A stretch of DNA of 26,202 nt from Clostridiaceae bacterium (GTDB lineage: Bacteria > Bacillota_A > Clostridia > Acetivibrionales > Acetivibrionaceae). Below the pieces are notes generated by a model, which did not search any database, was not told the origin of the DNA, and saw only the letters and a program-made list of their open reading frames with translations. The DNA lies in the NCBI GenBank assembly GCA_012513545.1, contig JAAZCB010000866.1, forward strand, positions 1-26,202. Reading direction: 5' to 3'. Shown here in pieces: positions 1-7,135 of this stretch. The translations under genes were made by a program, and so were the position numbers. Numbering within the stretch: position 1 is the stretch's first letter; the number at the start of each line of letters is the position of its first letter.

Positions 1-127
1 GTAACGGTGTGGTAAAGCTGTGGTAAAGCTGTTGGCAGCGGTTTTCTGTCAATGGCTTTTCCATGGCTTTTCCATACTGTTATCAATAGCGGAATGTGAG
101 TTATCCATAAAATCCATCAAGGTTATT
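1..127 (+). repeat. Left terminal inverted repeat, 127 bp
   Basis: Bases 1-127 are the exact reverse complement of bases 26076-26202; identity stops at base 128 on the left and 26075 on the right. The repeat holds iteron-like words: TGGTAAAGCTG twice in tandem (10-20, 21-31) and the related TGGAAAAGCC twice on the other strand (54-63, 65-74), both with 11-bp period. A length of exactly 127 equals a common maximum assembly k-mer, so the true inverted repeat may be longer and continue outside the window. Confidence 0.97.
10..74. repeat. Iteron-like 11-bp repeats inside the terminal repeat
   Basis: Two head-to-tail copies of TGGTAAAGCTG face two head-to-tail copies of TGGAAAAGCC on the opposite strand, both sets with an 11-bp step. 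This resembles replication-initiator or partition binding sites. The same block exists in reverse at the right end. No Rep protein is visible here, so the role is inference. Confidence 0.5.
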
Positions 128-150
128 CTTTATCCTTTGAAATGTTTTTG

Positions 151-229
151 GTTGTCCTGTAAATTTGGGTACGGTGAAAATCAGTATTTAAGCCACTTTT
201 GCCGTTGTCCTGTAAATTAAGGTACGGTG
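151..229 (+). repeat. 26-bp direct repeat pair inside the left end
   Basis: A 26-bp unit beginning GTTGTCCTGTAAATT and ending GGTACGGTG occurs at 151-176 and 204-229 with 24 of 26 bases identical and a 53-bp start-to-start distance. It lies between the terminal repeat and the octamer array. It has no partner at the right end. It may be a binding site for a replication or transfer protein. No gene is seen in 1-441; the short plus-strand ORF across 20-220 has no ribosome site and overlaps these repeats. Confidence 0.6.
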
Positions 230-235
230 TTTGGC

Positions 236-291
236 ATTAAAAATTTAAAGTACTAAGGTATTAAAAATTTATAGTGTTAAAGTACTAAAAG
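236..291 (+). promoter_or_regulatory. 8-bp-period box array upstream of the transfer operon
   Basis: Seven consecutive boxes start at 236, 244, 252, 260, 268, 276 and 284, exactly 8 bp apart. They read ATTA, TTTA, ACTA, ATTA, TTTA, GTTA, ACTA, each followed by an A-rich half. The array sits about 65 bp upstream of the transfer-operon -35. Matching arrays occur at six other promoters in the window, so this is a likely operator for an element-encoded DNA-binding protein. Confidence 0.65.
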
Positions 292-356
292 GGAGATAAC
301 CGGAGAAATAGCCAATTACAAGGAGCTATTTTGAAAAATTTCGTCGTTTTAACTGG

Positions 357-386
357 TTGACAAATGGAAGATATATGCTTTATAAT
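357..386 (+). promoter_or_regulatory. Promoter of the transfer operon
   Basis: TTGACA at 357-362 and TATAAT at 381-386 are separated by 18 bp, a near-consensus sigma-A promoter. The first downstream gene is pcfB at 442, and no other strong promoter is seen before the lipoprotein gene. Confidence 0.75.
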
Positions 387-441
387 TAAAGTGCTAAAAC
401 TGGTGTGCAAAAAGTAGAGTACACGGAGGGGGTGGATTTTT

Positions 442-906
442 TTGTTAGGTGATGATGTGCAGCAAAAAGCCGTCAAGATTACTTATAAGGGTGTTTCCAT
501 TACTGCCAAGGTCATAAGTGAGCTGATAAAGGCATATTTAGCCGGTGTTGAAAAAGAGAAATTCGGCAAACAAAGCATTAAACGGCTCAACAAAAAGGGC
601 AGGGCAATAGACAGTATACCAGTGTCGAACGCTGATGTAAAAGGGCTTCAAAAGGAATTAAAAAAATACGGCGTTGATTACTCGGTCAGAAAAAGTATTA
701 CAGAGCCTAACACTTATGATGTTTACTTCAAAGGTCAGGACATACAACAAATTCAGACAGCACTTAAAAACCACATGACAAAGAGCTTTCAGAAAAAACC
801 TTCTGTAAAGGAGCAAACGGAAGCAGCTAAACAAAAAGCAAAGGAATACAATGAAAGCCGTGATAAACCGGAAAAGAAAATGACAAAGGGGCGTGATGAA
901 AGATGA
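442..906 (+). CDS. pcfB: PcfB-family (DUF3801) conjugation accessory protein
   Basis: A 154-aa basic protein whose N-terminus (QQKAVKITYKGV..TAKVI) and central segment (KYGVDYSVRKS..PNTYDVYFKG) look like PcfB/DUF3801, the relaxosome accessory factor that links the relaxase-DNA complex to the coupling ATPase. It is directly followed by the virD4 gene, with an ATGA overlap, as in pCF10-type systems. The start is TTG at 442, chosen because GGAGGGGG at 425-432 is correctly spaced; GTG at 457 is an alternative. The charged C-terminus (KKPSVKEQTEAAKQK, ending GRDER) loosely resembles the tail shared by ArdC, the 184-aa protein and ToxN. First gene of the transfer operon. Confidence 0.8.
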   Translation: MLGDDVQQKAVKITYKGVSITAKVISELIKAYLAGVEKEKFGKQSIKRLNKKGRAIDSIPVSNADVKGLQKELKKYGVDYSVRKSITEPNTYDVYFKGQDIQQIQTALKNHMTKSFQKKPSVKEQTEAAKQKAKEYNESRDKPEKKMTKGRDER

Positions 907-2690
907 AGAATAAAAACGGATTATTATTTTTTTCCTCTGCGGTATCGCTCCTGTTATTCTATTTCTTCAATCGTGCAACAGTTCTTTACCAGAGTTTAGA
1001 GGGCGACTTCATGAAAAAGACAAATGCAGCAATAGACGGCTTTTTTCCGGCAATAACAAGCAAGACGTTTTATATTGGGTTAGACAAAAACAGCATGATA
1101 GCCGGTTTAATAGGTTTCTGCTTGATGTGGCTAATCTTTTTATATAACATCTTTGGAGCAAAAAACTATATGCACGGTAAGGAGCATGGCTCGGCAGCAT
1201 GGGGAACAAGCAGGGATATTGCAAAATTCATAGACAAGAACAGTGAAAACAACATAATCCTTTCAGCAACAGAAAGCTTGACTATGAGTAGCAGAATGGA
1301 AGATAAAGAAGCCGAAAGAAATAAAAATGTCATTGTTATAGGTGGTAGCGGTTCAGGTAAAACAAGATTCTTTGTTAAACCAAATTTAATGCAGCTTCAC
1401 AGCTCATATGTCATGACAGACCCTAAAGGTACTCTTATAGTTGACAGCGGCAGTATGTTTTTGAAGGCAGGATATGAGTTAAGGGCGTTAAATACCATTA
1501 ACTTTAATAAGTCAATGCACTATAACCCCTTAGTTTATGTCAAGAGTGAAAAAGACATATTGAAACTGGTAAACGTAATTATAGTAAACACGAAGGGGGA
1601 GGGTGATAAAAGCGGTGAGGATTTTTGGGTAAAAGCTGAAAGGCTGTTCTATCAGGCGTTAATTGCTTACTTGTACTATGAAGCACCGGAAAACGAGAGG
1701 AACATACCCACTCTTATAGATATGGTGGAGTTGTGCGAAGTCAGGGAAAATGATGAAGAATTTAAAAATCCGATAGACATCATGTTTGATGAACTGGAGG
1801 AAAAAGACCCTCAACACTTTGCAGTAAAGCAGTACAAGAAATTTAAGCTTGCAGCAGGGAAAACGACAAAATCAATATTGATTTCATGTGCTGCAAGGCT
1901 CGCACCATTCGACATAAAGGAAGTCAGGGAATTAATGAGCTATGACGAATTGCAGCTTGACGAGATAGGCGACAGGAAAACGGCTTTCTATGTGATAATG
2001 TCGGACACAGATAATACATTTAGTTTCATCATTGCCATGATGTTTTATCAAATGTTCAATCTCTTGTGTGACAAGGCGGATGATGAATATGGTGGAATGT
2101 TGCCGTTCCATGTAAGGTGCATGTTAGACGAGTTTGCAAACATAGGCAAGATACCTAACTTTGAAAAGCTCATATCTACCATAAGAAGCCGTGAAATATC
2201 TGCATCAGTCATATTACAGTCACAATCACAGCTACAGTCAATTTACAAGGATGATGCAGAAACCATTATTGATTGTTGCGACACGCTTTTATTCTTAGGC
2301 GGTAAAAGTACAAAGACAAATAAGAACATGTCGGAGATGATTGGTAAGACGACAATTGACAATACCAACATCAATGAAAGTAAAGGGCAAACCGGAAGCT
2401 ATAGCCTGAATAATCAAATACTTGGCAGGGACTTGATAGATGCATCCGAAGTCGGAAGGCTCAAGAGGTCTGAATGTCTGGTGATGATAACAGGGGAAAA
2501 ACCTTTCAGGAGCAAAAAGTACAACATAGAAAAGCATGTTAGATATAATCAGCTTGCCGACTTCGACAAAGCCAACAACTTTGACATTACAAAGATGGCA
2601 GAACGTGAAGCAGAGGAATTTTTAGACAACGTGGATGAAGTCATGGAAGTAGAAGCGGAAAGCCTGTCAGAATTAAACGCACTTACATAA
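903..2690 (+). CDS. pcfC: VirD4/PcfC-type type IV coupling ATPase
   Basis: A 595-aa inner-membrane ATPase that brings the nicked plasmid strand and associated proteins to the secretion channel. Two membrane segments lie at about residues 5-25 and 56-80. Walker A GGSGSGKT is at 147-154, and the Walker B/TraG motif LDEFANIGKIP has Asp409 and Glu410. The ISTIRSREISASVILQS segment is typical of VirD4/TraG proteins. The length is normal for the family. The ATG overlaps the pcfB stop (ATGA), indicating translational coupling. The C-terminus is acidic, as in many Firmicute coupling proteins. If the shared protein tails found elsewhere here are secretion signals, this protein would be the receptor (inference). 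Confidence 0.93.
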   Translation: MKNKNGLLFFSSAVSLLLFYFFNRATVLYQSLEGDFMKKTNAAIDGFFPAITSKTFYIGLDKNSMIAGLIGFCLMWLIFLYNIFGAKNYMHGKEHGSAAWGTSRDIAKFIDKNSENNIILSATESLTMSSRMEDKEAERNKNVIVIGGSGSGKTRFFVKPNLMQLHSSYVMTDPKGTLIVDSGSMFLKAGYELRALNTINFNKSMHYNPLVYVKSEKDILKLVNVIIVNTKGEGDKSGEDFWVKAERLFYQALIAYLYYEAPENERNIPTLIDMVELCEVRENDEEFKNPIDIMFDELEEKDPQHFAVKQYKKFKLAAGKTTKSILISCAARLAPFDIKEVRELMSYDELQLDEIGDRKTAFYVIMSDTDNTFSFIIAMMFYQMFNLLCDKADDEYGGMLPFHVRCMLDEFANIGKIPNFEKLISTIRSREISASVILQSQSQLQSIYKDDAETIIDCCDTLLFLGGKSTKTNKNMSEMIGKTTIDNTNINESKGQTGSYSLNNQILGRDLIDASEVGRLKRSECLVMITGEKPFRSKKYNIEKHVRYNQLADFDKANNFDITKMAEREAEEFLDNVDEVMEVEAESLSELNALT

Positions 2691-2737
2691 TAAGTGTTTG
2701 AAATAAAGCGAAGTAAACAACGAAAAGAGGTAGAAAG

Positions 2738-2944
2738 ATGGATTTATTGAATCAGGTTCTTGAATTGGTTTCAAAGTTTGCAATTATTGGCGGTGGTTTG
2801 TGGCTTGTGTGGGGCGTTGTTGTTCTTGCCGGTGGCTTGAAGGACAAAAATGGACCGGCGTTGCAGTCCGGTATTTGGCAGATAGTCGGCGGCGGTCTTA
2901 TCATTGCAGCAGCTGCATTGTTCAAAGGCATTACAGGTTCATAA
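2738..2944 (+). CDS. Maff2-family small membrane protein, copy 1 (VirB2-like)
   Basis: A 68-aa hydrophobic protein with two membrane segments (about 12-32 and 46-64) joined by a short polar loop (GGLKDKNGPALQSG). This is the Maff2 family, always next to virD4 and virB6-like genes in Firmicute conjugative elements and thought to be the pilin or channel component equivalent to VirB2. RBS AGAGGTAGAAAG precedes the ATG. A second, almost identical copy follows after 27 bp, so this is a recent tandem duplication. Confidence 0.85.
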   Translation: MDLLNQVLELVSKFAIIGGGLWLVWGVVVLAGGLKDKNGPALQSGIWQIVGGGLIIAAAALFKGITGS

Positions 2945-2971
2945 TTATCAATAGTGAAAAGGGGTAGAAAA

Positions 2972-3178
2972 ATGGATTTATTAAATCAGGTTCTTGAATT
3001 AATTTCAAAGTTTGCAATTATCGGCGGTGGTCTGTGGCTCGTGTGGGGTGTTGTTGTTCTTGCCGGTGGCTTGAAGGACAAAAATGGACCGGCGTTGCAG
3101 TCCGGTATTTGGCAGATAGTCGGCGGCGGTCTTATCATTGCAGCAGCCGCATTGTTCAAAGGTATTACAGGTTCATAA
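2972..3178 (+). CDS. Maff2-family small membrane protein, copy 2
   Basis: A 68-aa protein differing from copy 1 essentially by Val11 to Ile. The start is ATG 2972, preceded by AAAGGGG; the in-frame GTG at 2954 would include the ribosome site and is not preferred. The DNA of the two copies differs mainly at third codon positions, so both are kept under protein-level selection after duplication. A strong hairpin follows at 3200-3235. Confidence 0.85.
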   Translation: MDLLNQVLELISKFAIIGGGLWLVWGVVVLAGGLKDKNGPALQSGIWQIVGGGLIIAAAALFKGITGS

Positions 3179-3199
3179 TGCAATGAGTGAAAAAGTTAA

Positions 3200-3235
3200 A
3201 AAGTGCTGTATATTCTGTCAAATATGCAGCACTTT
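3200..3235 (+). promoter_or_regulatory. 15-bp stem-loop between maff2 and the virB6-like gene
   Basis: Bases 3200-3214 pair with 3221-3235 (one T-G wobble) around a 6-base loop. There is no long T-run, so it is more likely an mRNA processing/stabilising or partial-termination hairpin that raises the yield of the small membrane proteins relative to downstream genes. Confidence 0.6.
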
Positions 3236-3258
3236 CCTTGAAGGGAGCTTATTAAAAA

Positions 3259-4095
3259 ATGGATGATTATATCATAAGTCGAATACAGGATATTTTCAAT
3301 AGTGTAACATCAGCAGGAGCAAATGGGGGGAATTTGACCCTTACACCACAGACATTCAATGGTGCTATATACAGCGGTGTAAATAGCATTATGCAAAATG
3401 CTTGTATGCCGATTGCTTACGTTATACTTGGTTTATTCTTTGTCTTGGAACTTTACAATATCACAATTAGGACAGAGGGGCAACATGGAACAATGGGGGT
3501 AGAAATCCCTTTCAGAGTAATGTTTAAGCTTGTATTATGCAAAACAGTAATAGACAGTACACAGCTTATATTAAATGCAATATATGCTATATCACAGCAA
3601 CTTATAATTAACATCGGTTCTACAATTAGCGGCTCAAATACTTTGTCAACTGCCAATATAGACGCTATTCGTACCACTGTAGCAAGCATGGATTTTGGTG
3701 TAAAGCTCATGACATCAGTCGAAGTAACGCTTATTTATCTGATAGTACAATTTGTAATGATTATTATAACGGTTATTGTTGTAGGTCGTATGATTGAGTT
3801 ATATGTTTATATGGCTGTTTCTCCTGTTCCGTTAGCAACCTTCCCAAATGCCGAAATGTCAGGTATAGCAAAAAATTTTCTCAAGGGTTTTGCAGCGGTA
3901 TGTTTACAGGGTGTTTTGATATACATAGTGGTTGCTATATTTCCGTTATTGTTTGGCAGTGCTGCAATGGGTAACACAAACGACCCTGCAAACTTTTCAG
4001 CCTCGATGATGAATGCAGCCGGTTATTCTTTCGTGTTGCTTATATCAGTGTTTGCAACCGGCAAATGGGCAAAGATGATATGCAATGCAATGTAA
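3259..4095 (+). CDS. VirB6/TrbL-like conjugal transfer membrane protein
   Basis: A 278-aa polytopic membrane protein. Hydrophobic stretches lie around residues 50-72, 93-118, 155-185, 190-206, 215-240 and 255-275. A VGRMIELYVYMAVSPVPLA loop is characteristic of the VirB6/TrbL-like proteins placed between Maff2 and PrgI in Firmicute mini-T4SS operons. It should form the inner-membrane channel. RBS AAGGGAGC precedes ATG 3259. The stop codon TAA at 4093-4095 is part of the first palindromic element (TGTAACTCA). Confidence 0.85.
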   Translation: MDDYIISRIQDIFNSVTSAGANGGNLTLTPQTFNGAIYSGVNSIMQNACMPIAYVILGLFFVLELYNITIRTEGQHGTMGVEIPFRVMFKLVLCKTVIDSTQLILNAIYAISQQLIINIGSTISGSNTLSTANIDAIRTTVASMDFGVKLMTSVEVTLIYLIVQFVMIIITVIVVGRMIELYVYMAVSPVPLATFPNAEMSGIAKNFLKGFAAVCLQGVLIYIVVAIFPLLFGSAAMGNTNDPANFSASMMNAAGYSFVLLISVFATGKWAKMICNAM

Positions 4096-4144
4096 CTCAA
4101 ACGCCTGAATAATTCTAGGAATCCGGAAACGTTTTTGAGTTACA
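4091..4144. repeat. Palindromic element U1a (54 bp)
   Basis: Ends TGTAACTCA / TGAGTTACA with a 36-bp interior containing AGGAATCC. The TAA of the left end is the stop codon of the virB6-like gene. Followed after 1 bp by unit U1b. Confidence 0.9.
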
Positions 4145-4145
4145 T

Positions 4146-4210
4146 TGTAACTCACTTGCCGGATGGATGCGTTGCAGCTCCGGCAGACCGGTGAGGTGAA
4201 ATGAGTTACA
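4146..4210. repeat. Palindromic element U1b (65 bp)
   Basis: Same 9-bp ends as U1a. The interior is shared with U5 and U8 (GGATGGATGCGTTGCAGCTC core followed by CGGCAG). Inner arms CTTGCCGG and CCGGTGAG pair, and they vary in a pairing-compatible way against U5 and U8. It ends 11 bp before the prgI ribosome site. Confidence 0.9.
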
Positions 4211-4235
4211 AAATGATATAAAGGAGGGTGAAGCG

Positions 4236-4802
4236 GTGTCAATAGAAGTGCGGATACCAAAAGAAATTACAGAGTACAAAGAAAAAATATTGTTTGGACT
4301 TTCTCTAAGACAGCTCATATGTTTTGCAGTCGCTATAATATCAGGCGTTGCAACTTATTACTTTGGTTCAATGTTATTGGGTAGGGATATGGCAAGTTAT
4401 TTGGTTATAGTGGAGGTAATACCGGTCTTTGCAATTGGTTTTATTAGGAAAAACGGCTTTCCATTTGAAAAATATGCAGCGTTGATGTTCCGACACAGGT
4501 TTGGAACACATAAACGGCACTACAAAACCAAACTGGAAATAGATAGTAACGGAAAAGAAAAACAAGTAAAAGGAGATAAGAAAAATGGAGCTATTCAAAA
4601 AGCCAACACAAAAGCAGATAAAAATAAACGAGAATGTCAAGTCTTTGAAGTCGGAGAGAAAAGCAGAAAGAGAAAGAGCAAGGAAACATACAGAGAGATT
4701 AAAGCAGCTAAACAAGACCACAAACGAGCAAAACAAGAAGCTTTTAAAGCAGCAGAAAAGAGAATCAGCTCCAAAGATAGCACAGGAAACCATCAAGTAT
4801 AA
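4236..4802 (+). CDS. prgI: PrgI-family conjugation membrane protein with long basic tail
   Basis: A 188-aa protein starting at GTG 4236 after AAGGAGGGTG. Residues 1-100 are the PrgI family: an N-terminal IPKEITEYKEKILFGLSLRQ segment, two membrane helices (about 30-50 and 56-74), then a basic region (ALMFRHRFGTHKRHYKT). In Gram-positive T4SSs it is the VirB3-like partner of VirB4. The last ~70 residues are a lysine/arginine-rich tail (ETYREIKAAKQDHKRAKQEA) typical of the family, and they overlap the start of virB4 in another frame for 218 bp. Confidence 0.83.
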   Translation: MSIEVRIPKEITEYKEKILFGLSLRQLICFAVAIISGVATYYFGSMLLGRDMASYLVIVEVIPVFAIGFIRKNGFPFEKYAALMFRHRFGTHKRHYKTKLEIDSNGKEKQVKGDKKNGAIQKANTKADKNKRECQVFEVGEKSRKRKSKETYREIKAAKQDHKRAKQEAFKAAEKRISSKDSTGNHQV

Positions 4803-7128
4803 GAGAATGTTTGAGGATGGCATTTGTGAGGTTGAAAATGGTTTGTACTCAAAAGCTATCAAGTTTGCAGACATAAACTACCAGATAGCAAGGCGTGAGG
4901 AACAGGTTGAAATTTTCAGCCGCTATTGTGAGTTTTTGAATTACTTTGACCCCTCAATCAATCTTCAAATAACCATACATAACAGGCATATAAACAGGGA
5001 TGATTTCAAATCTCAAATGCTTTTGAAAACCGGCAGGGGCGTTGACGACCTCGACAAGTACCGCAAGGAATATAATGCCATGCTTTCAGAAAAAGCACTA
5101 CAGGGGCAAAATTCTATAATTAGAGAGAAGTACTTAACCTTTGCTGTTAAAGCAGCAAACTACGAAGCAGCAATACCGGCACTGGCAAGGCTTGAAACTG
5201 ACATCATGACAAACTTTAAGTCCTTGGGGTGTGAGATTGAATTACTTTCAGGCTTGCAGCGGTTGGAGTTTCTACAGAAAATGTACAATCCAGAAGACCC
5301 CTTCACTTTTAGTTATGATTATTTAGTAGACAGCAGCTTGACAACAAAGGATTATGTTGCCCCTGATAGCTTCAATTTCTCAAATAAAAGTCATTATGAA
5401 TTTGGTGACTACTACGGACAAACGCTGTACCTCAAGGATTTACCACCGGACTTATCGGATAAACTCATTACAGAGCTTTCCGACATTCCGTGTAATATGA
5501 CTATCACGCTGCATATCAACAGTGTTGAGCAGGAAAAAGCCTTTTCACTTGTAAAACAGAAGATAAGCTTTATGGAGCAGCAGAAAATTGACGAGCAAAA
5601 GAAAGCACTTAAAGCCGGTTATGATGTGGATATGATACCCTATGAGCTTAAATATTCCCTGAATGAAGCGGAAGAACTGCTTGACGATATGCAAAACAAG
5701 AATCAAAGAATGTTTAAGGTATCAATCCTTATAAATACTACTGCCAAAGACCTTGACCAATTGAATGACAACATATATCAGATAATGGCAGCAGCACGTA
5801 AAAACAATTGTAAAATGGGGAATCTTGATTACTTACAGGAAGAAGCCATGAACTCAACAATGCCGGTAGGAAAGAATCTGATAGAAATTCAAAGGACATT
5901 GACAACAGCAAGCACCGGTATTTTTGTACCTTTCACCACTCAAGAGCTTTTCCAAGAGGGCGGCATGTACTACGGCTTAAATGCCTTGTCTCGTAACTTG
6001 ATATTCTTTAATCGTAAGACCTTGAAAAATCCGAACGGTTTTATACTCGGTACTCCCGGAAGCGGTAAAAGTTTCTCGGCTAAAAGGGAAATTGTTAATG
6101 TACTGCTCAATACGGATGATGAAGTTTTGATAATTGACCCTGAAAGAGAATATACACAATTGGTTGAGGGATTCGGTGGGGAAGTCATTCATATTAGTGC
6201 CGGTTCAAAAGCTCATATAAACCCTCTGGATATAACAATGGACTATGCCGATGATGATAGTCCGCTGCTTCTGAAATCAGAATTTGTATTGTCTCTGTGT
6301 GAGCTGCTTGTTGGTGGAAAAAACGGTTTGTCGGCAGCACAAAAAACAGTTATAGACAGAGCTTGCAAAATGACCTATGAGCCATACTTTGCGAATCCTG
6401 CAAAAAACCCTGTACCAACTTTGAAAGACTTCTACCAGTTACTTAAAAAGCAACCAGAAGCCGAAGCCGAAAGCATAGCACTTTCATTGGAGCTTTACAT
6501 TGAGGGCAGCTTGTCGGTATTCGCAAACCCCACGAACATTGACACTAACAACAGGCTTATTGTGTTTGATATTCGTGACCTCGGAAAGCAGTTGAAAACA
6601 ATGGGTATGCTCATTGTCCTTGACCAGATTTGGAACAGGATAACACAAAACAGGGCATTAGGTAAGCGTACATGGATTTACATTGATGAAATATACTTAC
6701 TATTTCAGAATGAGTATTCAGCAAACTACCTGTTTGAGCTGTACAAGAGAGCCAGAAAGTGGGGAGCTATCCCAACCGGTATTACGCAGAACGTCGAAGA
6801 TTTGCTTGTATCAGACCTAGCAAGGCGTATGTTGTCAAATACTGACTTTGTAATGATGCTGAATCAGGCAGCAAGTGACCGTGTGGAGCTTGCCGGTTTG
6901 CTCAACATAAGCAATCAGCAGTTAAGCTATGTAACCAATGCTCAAGCCGGTCAAGGTTTGTTATTTGCCGGAAATGCTATTATACCGTTTATTGATAAGT
7001 TCCCAACAGATACAGAGCTGTACAAGATGATGACAACAAAGCCGGAAGAAATAGCAGCACAAAGGGAAGAAGCAGCACAAGAAATAGCAGCAGCGGCACA
7101 GAGGGAAGAAACAGAGTCAAAGGAATAG
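4585..7128 (+). CDS. virB4: VirB4/TraE-type conjugation ATPase
   Basis: An 847-aa ATPase that powers the secretion channel. The N-terminal ~60 residues are charged and coiled; the family segment MFEDGICEVENGLYSKAIKFADINYQ follows in pieces around residues 75-100. Walker A GTPGSGKS is at 489-496, and Walker B is at Asp701-Glu702 within WIYIDEIYLLF. ATG 4585 is chosen because AAGGAGAT stands 7 bp upstream, although this lies inside prgI. The next plausible region, from residue 70, already belongs to the conserved domain, so the overlap is real rather than a mis-called start. The Ala/Glu-rich C-terminus (EEIAAQREEAAQEIAAAA) is low-complexity. Confidence 0.94.
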   Translation: MELFKKPTQKQIKINENVKSLKSERKAERERARKHTERLKQLNKTTNEQNKKLLKQQKRESAPKIAQETIKYKRMFEDGICEVENGLYSKAIKFADINYQIARREEQVEIFSRYCEFLNYFDPSINLQITIHNRHINRDDFKSQMLLKTGRGVDDLDKYRKEYNAMLSEKALQGQNSIIREKYLTFAVKAANYEAAIPALARLETDIMTNFKSLGCEIELLSGLQRLEFLQKMYNPEDPFTFSYDYLVDSSLTTKDYVAPDSFNFSNKSHYEFGDYYGQTLYLKDLPPDLSDKLITELSDIPCNMTITLHINSVEQEKAFSLVKQKISFMEQQKIDEQKKALKAGYDVDMIPYELKYSLNEAEELLDDMQNKNQRMFKVSILINTTAKDLDQLNDNIYQIMAAARKNNCKMGNLDYLQEEAMNSTMPVGKNLIEIQRTLTTASTGIFVPFTTQELFQEGGMYYGLNALSRNLIFFNRKTLKNPNGFILGTPGSGKSFSAKREIVNVLLNTDDEVLIIDPEREYTQLVEGFGGEVIHISAGSKAHINPLDITMDYADDDSPLLLKSEFVLSLCELLVGGKNGLSAAQKTVIDRACKMTYEPYFANPAKNPVPTLKDFYQLLKKQPEAEAESIALSLELYIEGSLSVFANPTNIDTNNRLIVFDIRDLGKQLKTMGMLIVLDQIWNRITQNRALGKRTWIYIDEIYLLFQNEYSANYLFELYKRARKWGAIPTGITQNVEDLLVSDLARRMLSNTDFVMMLNQAASDRVELAGLLNISNQQLSYVTNAQAGQGLLFAGNAIIPFIDKFPTDTELYKMMTTKPEEIAAQREEAAQEIAAAAQREETESKE

Positions 7129-7135
7129 GTTGCTT

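Noticed and set aside
1..9. Link between the window ends (GTAACGGTG) and the GTAACTCA palindromes
   Set aside because: Only GTAAC is shared and the window end is probably set by assembly.
1..127. Telomere of a linear plasmid
   Set aside because: No terminal protein, protelomerase or DNA polymerase gene is seen, and the exact 127-bp length is better explained by assembly; not excluded without long reads.
20..220. 66-aa plus-strand open frame
   Set aside because: No ribosome site, overlaps the inverted repeat and direct repeats, no protein-like pattern.
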